From positions 91,844 through 155,843 of the forward strand of contig JADMKE010000021.1 of NCBI GenBank assembly GCA_018780035.1: a stretch of 64,000 nt of DNA, read 5' to 3'. Shown here one piece after another: positions 26,304 to 34,713 of the stretch. Positions within the stretch are counted from its first letter, which is position 1, and each line of letters starts with the position of its first letter. Source of the stretch: Candidatus Sericytochromatia bacterium. GTDB taxonomy: Bacteria; Cyanobacteriota; Sericytochromatia; UBA7694. A model generated the notes under the pieces. That model was not told where the DNA came from. It saw only the letters and a program-made list of their open reading frames with translations, and did not search any database. A program made the translations under genes and the position numbers.

Positions 26304-26338
26304 TCAGGGGGCAAGAGATTTGAACTCCTGCCCCCTGA
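26304..26338 (-). terminator. Strong hairpin after the Spy-like gene, shaped like a tRNA minihelix
   Basis: In minus-strand RNA, 14-nt arms (26338-26325 and 26317-26304) pair fully with one G-U wobble around a 7-nt loop TTCAAAT. Seven pairs AGGGGGC/GCCCCCT, five pairs AGGAG/CTCTT and that loop equal a tRNA acceptor stem stacked on a T-arm. There is no U-tract. It lies 26 bases past the stop of the Spy-like gene and may act as a 3' stabilising hairpin or terminator. Confidence 0.55.
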
Positions 26339-26363
26339 ATCAATCGAGATCTTCAGCTCACGC

Positions 26364-27437
26364 CTAAATCGTCCCTGTGGCATCCACCGCCACAGGCCTT
26401 GTGCTCATGTCCAGATCAGGTCTGGGCATGCCGGGGCCAAAACCAGCCCCTTTGCCGCCACCATGCTCACCGCGTCCACCAGGACCACCATGGCCGCCAG
26501 GCCCCCCTTGAGGGCCGTGCCCCAGAGCCAACCCCGCGTCAACAAAGCTTTGGCGTTGCTCTGCCGTCAAAATAGTGTGTAATTGGGCCAATTGGGCCAG
26601 ACCATGATTGGCTTTTTCGGGGCGATTGGCCTTTAAAAGGGTGACCAGATTTGCAGCACTGGGACTGGCTGCATCCAACTCAGCTTGAATGGCTGTCCGA
26701 TTGGCTTGCAGGGCTGTCTTTTGACTTTCAAAATCCGGTTTATTGGCCTCAAAGGCAGCTTTAAGCAAGGCCTGTTGATCTGCCGTCAAATTGAGTGTGC
26801 GGGTCAAACGCTCGATTCCTTTCTCAGCGTTATCAGGCATTGAGACAGCTGTTTGAGCGGGTCGATTGGCTTCGCGTTCAGCCATTTGGGCTTCCATTTC
26901 GACCTGTTTGGCTTTGACCTGGGCTTTTTGCTCAGCAGTCAAAATTTGCCAGCTTTTGATCATCAATTCTGCTTGATTTTGCAATTGGGCATCATGATTG
27001 GGAGCATTGGCACTCAGTTGCGCCTCTAAGGCAGAAGCATCAAAGCTGCTTGAAAGGAAAGCCGTTTCAATCTGCGCTTTGATCTCGGCTTGCTTGCTGC
27101 TGTCTGGAGCAGCAGGCTGCTCGGGCTTGTAGGCTTCGCGCAGAGCCTGTAAAGCGGTTTTTTGTTCGTCACTCAAAGTGATGCCCGCAAAGTCAAGACC
27201 GCCGATTCCCATTCCAGGCCCGCCAGGTCTGCCTTGATGGTCAGCCTGGCCACCTCGGCCACCGTGTGGCCCCTTCTGGGCACCTCCAGCAGCAAAGCCA
27301 TTCAGACTTTGGGTCTGCAGGGTATTGGTATTGAGCGAAGCACTGGTCAATGCCGAGCCAAGATTGCCACAGGCAGTCATCAAACTGAGCGCCATCAGGC
27401 CGCCGAGGGTGGTTTTGAGCAGGGTAGTGATTTTCAT
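26364..27437 (-). CDS. Spy/CpxP-like LTxxQ lipoprotein with internal duplication
   Basis: 357 residues. Lipobox MTAC (C23) follows a signal peptide. A Gly/His-rich linker (about 50-80) leads to two similar helical modules with LTxxQ-type motifs at LSDEQ (88-92) and LTAEQ (166-170), then LTADQ (217-221) and LTAEQ (290-294). Such motifs define the Spy/CpxP periplasmic chaperones, which normally have one module in about 160 residues, so this looks like a tandem duplication. The C-terminus is again Gly/His-rich, possibly metal-binding. The start at 27437 has AAAGGTTAAG upstream. The promoter region carries four phased GTAAW repeats like CpxR boxes. Envelope-stress chaperone is the likely role. 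Confidence 0.78.
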   Translation of the reverse strand: MKITTLLKTTLGGLMALSLMTACGNLGSALTSASLNTNTLQTQSLNGFAAGGAQKGPHGGRGGQADHQGRPGGPGMGIGGLDFAGITLSDEQKTALQALREAYKPEQPAAPDSSKQAEIKAQIETAFLSSSFDASALEAQLSANAPNHDAQLQNQAELMIKSWQILTAEQKAQVKAKQVEMEAQMAEREANRPAQTAVSMPDNAEKGIERLTRTLNLTADQQALLKAAFEANKPDFESQKTALQANRTAIQAELDAASPSAANLVTLLKANRPEKANHGLAQLAQLHTILTAEQRQSFVDAGLALGHGPQGGPGGHGGPGGRGEHGGGKGAGFGPGMPRPDLDMSTRPVAVDATGTI

Positions 27438-27499
27438 TTTCTTAACCTTTCTGATTATGAGGCGTTTGCCTTTTGATGTCTCTATCTTCGCAAGGACGT

Positions 27500-27547
27500 G
27501 TAAACAAACTAGCTGTGAATTGTAAACGGCATGTAAATGATTGTAAT
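27500..27547. promoter_or_regulatory. Four phased GTAAA-type repeats (CpxR-box-like) before the Spy-like gene
   Basis: On the plus strand GTAAA at 27500, 27522 and 27533 and GTAAT at 27543 start 22, 11 and 10 bases apart, so all lie on one helical face. The last pair, GTAAA-N5-GTAAT, nearly equals the E. coli CpxR box GTAAA-N5-GTAAA. Their target is the divergent Spy-like lipoprotein and perhaps the gene at 27664. Confidence 0.5.
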
Positions 27548-27553
27548 AATTTG

Positions 27554-27577
27554 CTTGCCTAATTGGCAAGTTTTTTC
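27554..27577 (+). terminator. Intrinsic terminator in a divergent intergenic region
   Basis: CTTGCC, loop TAATT, GGCAAG, then TTTTTT. The geometry is a small rho-independent terminator for plus-strand transcripts, but no plus-strand gene ends here. It lies before the -10 of the gene at 27664, so it would stop an unseen short transcript or readthrough. Confidence 0.55.
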
Positions 27578-27605
27578 AAAACAGGTTAAGCAGAGACTTT
27601 TCTGG

Positions 27606-27611
27606 TACAAT
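27606..27611 (+). promoter_or_regulatory. Extended -10 box (TGGTACAAT) before the gene at 27664
   Basis: TACAAT with an upstream TGG forms an extended -10, 52 bases before the start codon. The same nine bases recur before the next gene at 28141. Confidence 0.45.
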
Positions 27612-27663
27612 CCCTGCAACCCGTCTTGTCGCGGAAAGCCGAAAGAGTTGAAAGGAAGTCCCT

Positions 27664-28107
27664 ATGTCTGAAGCCGCTGAAACACCCCAGCCCGAGTCAT
27701 CCAAATCCGAGTCACACCCAGCGAAAAAACCCGCTAACAACAAATGGAAATTAATTCTCGGTGGCTTTGTTTTTCTGCTGCTCTCTGCAGGAGTGGGCAT
27801 GGGCACCTTTCAACTGATGCAGTTTAAAGCCAAAGCCGAAGGGCTGGCCACAGGCTACGCAGAAGCGGCCATCACGGCATATCAAATGGATCGCTATGCC
27901 CGTCCCCTGCCTGATCGGATTTTTGAATCAGGCCCCTATCGCGTAGAGACAAAAACCCATGGCACACCGCCGCAATTGCATATCAATGTGCGGGATCGCT
28001 ATTTAAATATCACGCATTACGCCCTGGATCGCCAATTTGATGTCTCGGGCCGCCCCGCTCCCCCCCCCAATGAAGGCCAAGAAAACACAGCAGGTGTACG
28101 CAACTGA
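27664..28107 (+). CDS. Small single-pass membrane protein, unknown
   Basis: 147 residues. A Pro/Ser/Lys-rich cytoplasmic N-terminus of about 30 residues precedes one membrane helix (about 33-55, LILGGFVFLLLSAGVGMGTF). The rest is a small outside domain, beta-rich by appearance, ending in a Pro-rich tail. AAAGGAAG precedes the ATG. No family is recognised. It is followed 76 bases later by the saccharopine-dehydrogenase-like gene, which has its own -10. Confidence 0.65.
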   Translation: MSEAAETPQPESSKSESHPAKKPANNKWKLILGGFVFLLLSAGVGMGTFQLMQFKAKAEGLATGYAEAAITAYQMDRYARPLPDRIFESGPYRVETKTHGTPPQLHINVRDRYLNITHYALDRQFDVSGRPAPPPNEGQENTAGVRN

Positions 28108-28140
28108 CAGCGGGTCAATGATCGAACTATCTGCCTTTGG

Positions 28141-28146
28141 TACAAT
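28141..28146 (+). promoter_or_regulatory. Extended -10 box (TGGTACAAT) before the gene at 28184
   Basis: TACAAT preceded by TGG, 37 bases before the start codon. No clear -35, which is normal for extended -10 promoters. Confidence 0.45.
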
Positions 28147-28183
28147 GAGAAGAGATTGCAGCAATAAATGAGGAACCACCGTC

Positions 28184-29392
28184 ATGCCCAAAGCCAAATC
28201 CCCTGTCTATACCCTGCTCGGCGGAGCCGGGGCCATGGGCCAGATTACCTTCAAGGACCTGATCGAAACCACCCCCGCTGGCAGCCAGATTATCATCGCC
28301 GATTACCAGCTTGAAAAAGCCCAGGCCCTGGCCAAAGCCTGTGGTCGCAAAGGTGTAAAAGCAGTCCAGGTCAATATCCACGAACCCCAGGCCGCACTCA
28401 AAGCCCTGAAAGGGACCAGCGTTCTACTCAATTCCCTGCCTTATGAACACAATCTACGGGTGATGGAATTGGCCTTGGGATTGGAATCACATTACCTCGA
28501 TTTGGGCGGGCTCTTTCACATGACCCGTAAACAGATGGCCTATCACGAAAAATTTGAACAGGCCGGGCTCTTGGCCTTGCTGGGAATTGGGGCGGCGCCG
28601 GGAATTAGCAATTTATTGGCCCGTTTGGCCGTCGATCCCATGGAAAGTGTGCATGCCATTCATATTCGATTGGCCGCCGTAGACAAAACGCGTTATCGCA
28701 ATAAACCCGCTCTTTCGGTGTCTTATTCGTTTAAAACGATCATGGAAGAATTTTCACTGCAACCCGCTCTGTACAGCAAAGGGCGTTACCGTTTTATCAA
28801 ACCCATGTCGGGCCAACATGCCCATCGTTTTCCCGCCCCCGTGGGCACCCAATATCCCATGTATACCCTGCATTCAGAAGTGGTGAATTTGGCTGAAAGT
28901 TACAAAGCAAAAGGGGTCGAAGAGGTCAGTTTTAAAATTGCCTTTGATCGTGACTTTGTCGAAAAAGTGCGTTTTTTAAGAGATTTGGGCTTGGCTTCAC
29001 ATACACCTTTGGCATTCCAACAGGGCCAGGTGACACCGATTGATCTGCTCAATGCCGTTGTTATGAACCAACCTGCTCCAATAGCCAGCAGCGAGAGCAA
29101 ACAATACGAGGTGATCCGTGCGGTGGTCAAAGGCGTTGAACAGGGCAAACGTGTGACCTGGGTCAACGATTTACACACCCAAGGCATGCCTGAATGGGGC
29201 ATTGGTACAGACATAGATACGGGTTCCCCGCCATCGGTGGCAGCACAAATGTTGGTCAAAGGCCTGATCACGGCCCGTGGGGTTTTGCCACCAGAACAGT
29301 GTATCCCCCCAGAACCCTTCTTTGCAGCACTTGAAAAACGGGGAATGCACATTCACTGCAGTCGCAAAGCGGGCTGGCGCACAACGACTTAA
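28184..29392 (+). CDS. Saccharopine dehydrogenase-family NAD(P)-dependent oxidoreductase
   Basis: 402 residues. The N-terminal Rossmann domain has GGAGAMGQ at about residue 12, an acidic turn (IIIADY) after the second strand and NSLPYEHNLRVMELAL, as in saccharopine dehydrogenase/carboxynorspermidine-synthase relatives (PF03435). The C-terminal part includes GIGAAPGISNLLA and a substrate domain. It probably reduces or oxidises an imine-linked amino acid; which one cannot be told. GAGGAACC lies ahead of the ATG. The downstream lipoprotein is convergent. Confidence 0.85.
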   Translation: MPKAKSPVYTLLGGAGAMGQITFKDLIETTPAGSQIIIADYQLEKAQALAKACGRKGVKAVQVNIHEPQAALKALKGTSVLLNSLPYEHNLRVMELALGLESHYLDLGGLFHMTRKQMAYHEKFEQAGLLALLGIGAAPGISNLLARLAVDPMESVHAIHIRLAAVDKTRYRNKPALSVSYSFKTIMEEFSLQPALYSKGRYRFIKPMSGQHAHRFPAPVGTQYPMYTLHSEVVNLAESYKAKGVEEVSFKIAFDRDFVEKVRFLRDLGLASHTPLAFQQGQVTPIDLLNAVVMNQPAPIASSESKQYEVIRAVVKGVEQGKRVTWVNDLHTQGMPEWGIGTDIDTGSPPSVAAQMLVKGLITARGVLPPEQCIPPEPFFAALEKRGMHIHCSRKAGWRTTT

Positions 29393-29400
29393 GCAACCCG

Positions 29401-30186
29401 CTAAGGCAAACTGAATTCAACTTGGTTCAAAGAGGGGTCACAGACCCCGCGTTTGGCACCTGTATCGTCCAAACGGCGGGCAACCAAACTTTGAACCAGG
29501 GCAGAACCACTGGCCGGACGCACAGTAATGATCACTTCGGTGCCCAATGGACTGTGCCCCCAAACAAAATAGCCCCGACTGTCGGTTTTCAGGGTTTGCT
29601 CAAACCCTGTTGGGCTGTTTTTGAGATTGACTTCAAGGCCCACTGCGGGGGCCCCCTGGGCATTGCGCACAAAACCGCTGATCGGACGGCGATCCGTCAA
29701 CGAACCGTCCAAAGGCAGATCTGAACTGACTTCCAATTGGGGGCTTTCAATCTCAAAAATTTGCTTGGCCGATGTGGGCTTGACCTGGCCATCCAAAACG
29801 GAGCCGCCACAGGGCATTTGTTTGGACTGCAAGACCAATTTAAAATAATAGGTTTGGCCCGGTATAAGTGGGGCCGAAAAACGCAATTGTTCCGGCAATT
29901 GTGAAGGATTGAGCTTTTCCTCAAAAACAGGGGTGGCACTCTGGGAGCCATTGCTCAATCGGGTAAGTGTATAAATCTGAAAAGTCAGTTGATCATCGGG
30001 ATAAAAACCCAAATAGGCGGTTTTGTACTGCCTGAAAGGAAAATTCAATTGCACCTGATTGGCATTCTGGACTGGACCAGGTAACAGGCCCGTCTCAGCT
30101 GCCACAGGCAGATTGGGCAGCGCATTCCCACAGGCAGAGAGACAGGCACTTAAAATGCAGAAAATCACCGGCTTAAAATAGCTCAT
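29401..30186 (-). CDS. Lipoprotein with carboxypeptidase-regulatory-like beta domain
   Basis: 261 residues. Lipobox LSAC (C19). Two beta-rich regions follow. The first (about 40-125) is fibronectin-like in look (YYFKLVLQSKQ). The second, about 160-235, matches the regulatory-like fold found after carboxypeptidases: ISGFVRNAQGAPAVGLEVNL, then TLKTDSRGYFVWGHSPLG. These domains generally bind ligands or stiffen surface proteins. CAGGAG precedes the ATG. It is divergent from the matrixin-like protease gene. The role is unknown beyond an envelope location. Confidence 0.72.
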   Translation of the reverse strand: MSYFKPVIFCILSACLSACGNALPNLPVAAETGLLPGPVQNANQVQLNFPFRQYKTAYLGFYPDDQLTFQIYTLTRLSNGSQSATPVFEEKLNPSQLPEQLRFSAPLIPGQTYYFKLVLQSKQMPCGGSVLDGQVKPTSAKQIFEIESPQLEVSSDLPLDGSLTDRRPISGFVRNAQGAPAVGLEVNLKNSPTGFEQTLKTDSRGYFVWGHSPLGTEVIITVRPASGSALVQSLVARRLDDTGAKRGVCDPSLNQVEFSLP

Positions 30187-30260
30187 CGGGGGCTCCTGAG
30201 GGGGATAAATAAAGGAAGTTATGTTTAACGTCTTTTCAAATTAGCATATTTTGCAGGCGC

Positions 30261-30289
30261 TTAACGGGCAATCAGAGATATGCTAAAAT
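30261..30289 (+). promoter_or_regulatory. Promoter of the matrixin/PLD operon
   Basis: TTAACG (30261-30266), 17-base spacer, and TAAAAT (30284-30289) with an extended TGC. It lies 31 bases before the start codon at 30321. Confidence 0.6.
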
Positions 30290-30320
30290 CAGGGCAGCGG
30301 AAATAGAGGGGCGATAATCC

Positions 30321-31034
30321 ATGCCAAGAGACATACCCAGATCCATGAAAAAGAAACCAATGTCTTTTCTCCCAGGCCTTTTACTTGCATTGACCCTGGG
30401 CTGGGCCTGTATCGCACCCGCCTTCGGTGAAGCAGATCATTATCTCTGTGATGAGCCCCGTCCACTTCAAAAGCTCTTAAGCCAACGCTGGTTTGGTTAC
30501 GAATTTCCGGTCAGGGTGTATATTCCGCCCGTGCCCTTTGAGGTCAAACAACCAGAGATGTATATGCCACTGGTCAAGACCGCATTTCAAAGCTGGACCG
30601 AATATGCGCCTTTTGCCACATTTACCTTTGTAGACGCACCTAAAAAAGCCAATATTGTGATTGAATGGAAATCGGATTTTAAAAATGAAGATGCCTGGGG
30701 AATGGCTTATTACCCGGCAATATATCAAAGTAAAAATAAAATTCTGCGCCACCGCAGTAAAATTTTCTTGGCGATCAAGGCCCAGTTGGGCAGTGGCATG
30801 ACCGTCAATGAACCGGTCTATTTTTCTTATGATGAGCTATTTTTAATTGCCCAACACGAAGTGGGACATGCCTTGGGACTCAATCACAGCAATACCGACG
30901 GTGATATTATGTGTGGCGGATGCTCGGACATGATGGGACGCATGATGGGAAAAATTACCAGCAGAGATATACAAACCCTGAAATTTTTGTACAGTTTGCC
31001 GGTCAAAATCAAGAAACATCCCTGTCGTATTTAA
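30321..31034 (+). CDS. Secreted matrixin-like zinc metalloprotease
   Basis: 237 residues with a signal peptide (hydrophobic 15-34). The metzincin site is HEVGHALGLNH (H179, E180, H183, H189) followed by a Met-containing turn (CSDMMGRM), as in matrixins (Peptidase M10). Upstream strands such as AAYPAIYQSKN-like sequence fit the family. There is no obvious propeptide cysteine switch, and the length is that of a catalytic domain only. GAGGGGC precedes the ATG; a second ATG at 30345 lacks a ribosome site. The stop abuts the start of the next gene directly, so the two are coupled. It would degrade extracytoplasmic protein. Confidence 0.85.
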   Translation: MPRDIPRSMKKKPMSFLPGLLLALTLGWACIAPAFGEADHYLCDEPRPLQKLLSQRWFGYEFPVRVYIPPVPFEVKQPEMYMPLVKTAFQSWTEYAPFATFTFVDAPKKANIVIEWKSDFKNEDAWGMAYYPAIYQSKNKILRHRSKIFLAIKAQLGSGMTVNEPVYFSYDELFLIAQHEVGHALGLNHSNTDGDIMCGGCSDMMGRMMGKITSRDIQTLKFLYSLPVKIKKHPCRI

Positions 31035-33341
31035 ATGCCAAAACACTGTCATTGGGCATGTTTGATTGTGTTGCTGCTCAGTCCTTGGAATACTCTCTCA
31101 GCACAAGCACAGCCCAAATGCCCCAGATCATCAGCACAACTTCAGATTGAAGCCCAGACATATCCCAAAATGAGTGGGATCAGTGGCATGAAAACATGGC
31201 AAGCAGTTGGACGGCTGCGGAGCAAATGGCCCCTGCCTGTTTTAAAAGCCCTTTTATCAAAGCTGAACCCACCCGGTAGCCAGATTCAGCTCGGAGAATT
31301 GGGTTTTGATGCCCTAACACAGAGTTATACATTGGCTGTGCGGGCCCAACAATGGCCGCTTTGGGACAATTTTCAAATCAAGCTCAACAGCCCACATCCC
31401 CAGCAAATCAAACTGAGTTTGCAAGACAATTGGTTTCCCTCTGGGCAAATTTTAGACCGCCTGCAAACAGGTATTGAAGAGCGTGTTTCACCGCTCAAAT
31501 TACGCATTTCCCATGCACAAAACAGCTTAGTCATTCAATGGCCCTTACAAAACCTGAGTTTGAAACCCCGGCCCGAGCTGAGTCTCAGCCTCTCACAATT
31601 AATGCTAAAAACGCAGATTTACACTGATGGCACACTGGAACTGGGTATTCACACAGTTCACAATGCCCAGAATGCGCCAAAATCAAAGAACTCTGGGATT
31701 TTAACCCTGGCCCAAAGTGAAATCGATGGCTGTCTTGGCTCAAACTTAAAGCTGCAGGGTTCCCTCAATTTCAAAAGCCATCTCGAAATTTTGCCCAGCG
31801 ATCTGGCGCAGATTCAACTGGGCCAAGAAACACTCAGTGACCGCTTTCAGGCAGCTGGTAAAATTGACATCGCCTTAAAAAGCCCATTTAAAGGGCAACT
31901 CTTGCCGTTTAAATTACAAGCCAAAGGCCAAACCACAGTAAACATGCCCGAATTTCAAGCCGAAGGGCAGCATTATCGCAACGTATCTTCAGTGCCTTTT
32001 CTCTGGAAATATCACAGTCCCTTCGATTTTTCGATCTGGCCAGACCTCCCCCACCCCGGCAATTACCAGCCTCAGACCATGCCCCATCAATTAAAGTTAT
32101 TTATTGATGGCCCGGCTTATTTCAGCGAAATGAAACGGGTGATTGCCACCGCTCAACTCAGCATCGATCAGGAGATCTTTGTCTTTTATGACGGCAAAAC
32201 CACCCGCGAACTGGCCCGCTTGTATCTGCTCAAGGCCATGGGGCTGCGCGAGCAAGCGGGACAATTGACAGCAGATCCGCTGGCCCCATACGGAATTCGC
32301 GTCTTTTTATTGCACAATCACGATCTCAATCAGCGCGGAGCCGACAAGGTTGCTGCAATTTTTGCCCAGGTACAAACGGATCTGTTTAAACAAATCGGCC
32401 ATTCGCCGACCTTGCAAATGCCGCTGGCGCAGTACCAAAGCCGCCTGAAACAGCACTTTGAAATCAGCCCCTTGAGCCGGGGCATTGCCAAAAGTGATCA
32501 TCGCAAATTGCTGATTATCGACGGTCAAATCGCCTATGCAGGCGGCTTAAATCTGGCTGATTCGTATTTAACCGCAGACAGCTATCACGATCTGATGATT
32601 CAGGTCCAGGGACCAGCGGTGGCACAAATGCACCAAATGTTTAAAGACAATTGGCAAGATTTACATCCCGGCCAGCGCTGGAAAGAAGATCGGACACACC
32701 CCCCCCCAGCCAAACTCAGTGGACCCTTGAGCCAAATCGCTGTCTTGACCACCGACGATCAGAGTCTGCAGATTGAAGCGGCATTGCTAAATTTGATTGG
32801 CGCAGCCAAAGACACAATCAGACTGGAACATGCCTATATTTACCATGAGCCCGTAGAAAGGGCCCTGCGTCAAGCCCTGGACAGAGGCGTAAAATTGGAA
32901 CTGATTGTCTCCGAACGCAACGACGAGACGGTCTTTGAAGTCTTAAACCCAGCAGCGCTGCTCACCTTGATGCAGGCCGGAAAGCCCGGTCAAGTCAAGG
33001 CTTGGCTCTATCAAGGCCGGGGCGGCGAAAATGACTTTATGTCGCATACCAAATTTTTAAGCGTGGACGGCCAATTTGCGCTGGTGGGCTCGGCCAATCT
33101 CGTACCGCGCTCACTGCACAGCCCATTTAGCACAGAAGGCCGCCCCCTGCTGTTTAACGAAGAGCTTTCGCTGTATATTGCTGATGCAGGTTTTGTTCAA
33201 ACATTGGATCAAACACTCTTTGAAAGAGATAAAAACGAGCGCTGCCGAGCAGTGGAAGCCCCTGATTTGGAAAAATTGCTGGAATCCCGCGGCGGGCCCA
33301 AACAGCTCTTATTGGAAAAACTCAAAGGTCTGCTTTCATGA
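31035..33341 (+). CDS. Large secreted PLD-like protein with N-terminal beta-rich domain
   Basis: 768 residues with a signal peptide (1-25). Residues 30-320 are beta-rich with long amphipathic strands and match nothing I know; an AsmA-like or lipid-transfer-like fold is a guess. Residues 350-760 hold two PLD motifs: SDHRKLLIIDG (H489, K491, D496) followed by AGGLN, and MSHTKFLSVDG (H671, K673, D678) followed by GSANL. This is the cardiolipin-synthase-like arrangement, but the protein is exported. It starts on the base after the matrixin stop. Its 3' end overlaps the convergent flavoenzyme gene by 20 bases. Phospholipid head-group hydrolysis or transfer is likely. Confidence 0.8.
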   Translation: MPKHCHWACLIVLLLSPWNTLSAQAQPKCPRSSAQLQIEAQTYPKMSGISGMKTWQAVGRLRSKWPLPVLKALLSKLNPPGSQIQLGELGFDALTQSYTLAVRAQQWPLWDNFQIKLNSPHPQQIKLSLQDNWFPSGQILDRLQTGIEERVSPLKLRISHAQNSLVIQWPLQNLSLKPRPELSLSLSQLMLKTQIYTDGTLELGIHTVHNAQNAPKSKNSGILTLAQSEIDGCLGSNLKLQGSLNFKSHLEILPSDLAQIQLGQETLSDRFQAAGKIDIALKSPFKGQLLPFKLQAKGQTTVNMPEFQAEGQHYRNVSSVPFLWKYHSPFDFSIWPDLPHPGNYQPQTMPHQLKLFIDGPAYFSEMKRVIATAQLSIDQEIFVFYDGKTTRELARLYLLKAMGLREQAGQLTADPLAPYGIRVFLLHNHDLNQRGADKVAAIFAQVQTDLFKQIGHSPTLQMPLAQYQSRLKQHFEISPLSRGIAKSDHRKLLIIDGQIAYAGGLNLADSYLTADSYHDLMIQVQGPAVAQMHQMFKDNWQDLHPGQRWKEDRTHPPPAKLSGPLSQIAVLTTDDQSLQIEAALLNLIGAAKDTIRLEHAYIYHEPVERALRQALDRGVKLELIVSERNDETVFEVLNPAALLTLMQAGKPGQVKAWLYQGRGGENDFMSHTKFLSVDGQFALVGSANLVPRSLHSPFSTEGRPLLFNEELSLYIADAGFVQTLDQTLFERDKNERCRAVEAPDLEKLLESRGGPKQLLLEKLKGLLS

Positions 33342-34713
33342 TCTCTTGGGCGGCGCGCAGCCCGGAAAGATAAGCCCCGTGGACGGTATTGGGGTGTTGG
33401 CGGTGGGTGGCTTCACCCGCAAAGAACAGGCGCGGAGGCAGGGCCTTGGCCAAGTCGTCGTAATCACTGCCTTTGGCACCCACCGGCAAATGGGCATAAG
33501 ACCCGCGCGAAAACGGATCCTGCTGCCAACGTGTCATGCAGAAAGCCTCGGGCTCGGGCACTGCGGCCCCCCAGAGCTGTTTGAGCATCTGCATTGCCCC
33601 TTTTTGGACCATGGCATCGGACTGCGACTCCAGACTGCGGGCCCAAGATCCGGTCGCAAAAACCAATAAAATCGGCTCTTCAGCACTGACCTGCAAGTTC
33701 AAGATATCGGTATAGTCGCGGGCAGGATCAACCATGCGCGAAAAAAAATCGGCATCAGAATCCCAGAAGGGCTCCTCAAAACGCAAAAAGACCTTGTTGA
33801 GCACCCCCATGCCCAAACGCTGTAAAGCACCCCGTTTGAATTCGGGCAAGGCAGGAGAAAACAGCTTGGGCATGGCTTTGAGCACCCCCAAAGGCAATGT
33901 GACCAAGACCTGATCAGCCTCAAAACTGCCCTGTTCGGTCTGAACCGTACACCCCGAACGGCCTCGGGCCCCAGCCCAGTTGATTTCTGTGACTGCCTGT
34001 TTTAATTGAATGTCGAGACCTGCGCGCAGAGGATCGAGCAGGCGGGAATAACCGCCCAGCACCAGAAAATCGTCATCATCGGCCTCTTGATCGTCTTGGG
34101 ACGCCAACCAGGAGAGTCTGTCAGTGTCTTCGGCATAAGGCACGCCATAACATTGCAAGAGCCAAGCTGCCAGTGCGTGTTGTTCTGCGGGCAATTGCTT
34201 TTGTTTTAATAGCTCAAGCAAAACGGCCAAAAGCGGGCGGTCGGGTGTGCCTGCAGGCGCTTTCTCAGCCAAGGCCAGAGACTTAGCCAAAAGGGCTTGT
34301 GCCACCTTGGCTGCCGCTTCATAGCTTTGAAGATTGAGTTTTTTGCCTTTGGCATCCCACATTTCCACACTTTCAAAGGAGGTGCGGACCAGTTCGAGCC
34401 CCTGTTTGCGGGCCTTGTCAATCAGGGGATTTTTACTGGCAGAATGCAGCCAGGAAGCGCCCTTTTCGATCTGAGAGCCCTCCCAATCCACCGTATGCAA
34501 GCGCCCACCAATGCGGTCGCGGGCTTCCAATACCGTCACAGAATGACCGGCCTGTTTGAGAACCTGAGCGGCACTCAGCCCAGCCATCCCCGCTCCAATC
34601 ACCAAGATACGCCGAGAGGAAGCCGTGTCTGACGACTGTCCCCAGACCTGAGAAGGAAGCAGCGCAGCCCCCAAGAGGCCACCCAAAAGGGCCAAGAATT
34701 CTCTGCGTTGCAT
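33322..34713 (-). CDS. Monoamine-oxidase-like FAD flavoenzyme with Tat-like signal
   Basis: 463 residues. The N-terminus MQRREFLALLGGLLGAA has the RRxFL pattern of a Tat signal, consistent with a folded cofactor-bearing export. The FAD-binding motif ILVIGAGMAGLSAAQVLKQAG and the following ARDRIGGRLHT are textbook for amine oxidases, and FFAGEATHRQHPNTVHGAYLSG is the C-terminal FAD motif. It oxidises an amine or related substrate in the periplasm. It is the last gene of a five-gene minus-strand run; the GNAT gene ahead ends one base before it and GGGAGGT lies within that gene's end. The specific substrate is unknown. Confidence 0.88.
   Translation of the reverse strand: MQRREFLALLGGLLGAALLPSQVWGQSSDTASSRRILVIGAGMAGLSAAQVLKQAGHSVTVLEARDRIGGRLHTVDWEGSQIEKGASWLHSASKNPLIDKARKQGLELVRTSFESVEMWDAKGKKLNLQSYEAAAKVAQALLAKSLALAEKAPAGTPDRPLLAVLLELLKQKQLPAEQHALAAWLLQCYGVPYAEDTDRLSWLASQDDQEADDDDFLVLGGYSRLLDPLRAGLDIQLKQAVTEINWAGARGRSGCTVQTEQGSFEADQVLVTLPLGVLKAMPKLFSPALPEFKRGALQRLGMGVLNKVFLRFEEPFWDSDADFFSRMVDPARDYTDILNLQVSAEEPILLVFATGSWARSLESQSDAMVQKGAMQMLKQLWGAAVPEPEAFCMTRWQQDPFSRGSYAHLPVGAKGSDYDDLAKALPPRLFFAGEATHRQHPNTVHGAYLSGLRAAQEIMKADL

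Noticed and set aside
26304-26338. Possible complete tRNA gene
   Set aside because: T-arm and acceptor stem are present but there is no room for D and anticodon arms, so it is not a functional tRNA gene.
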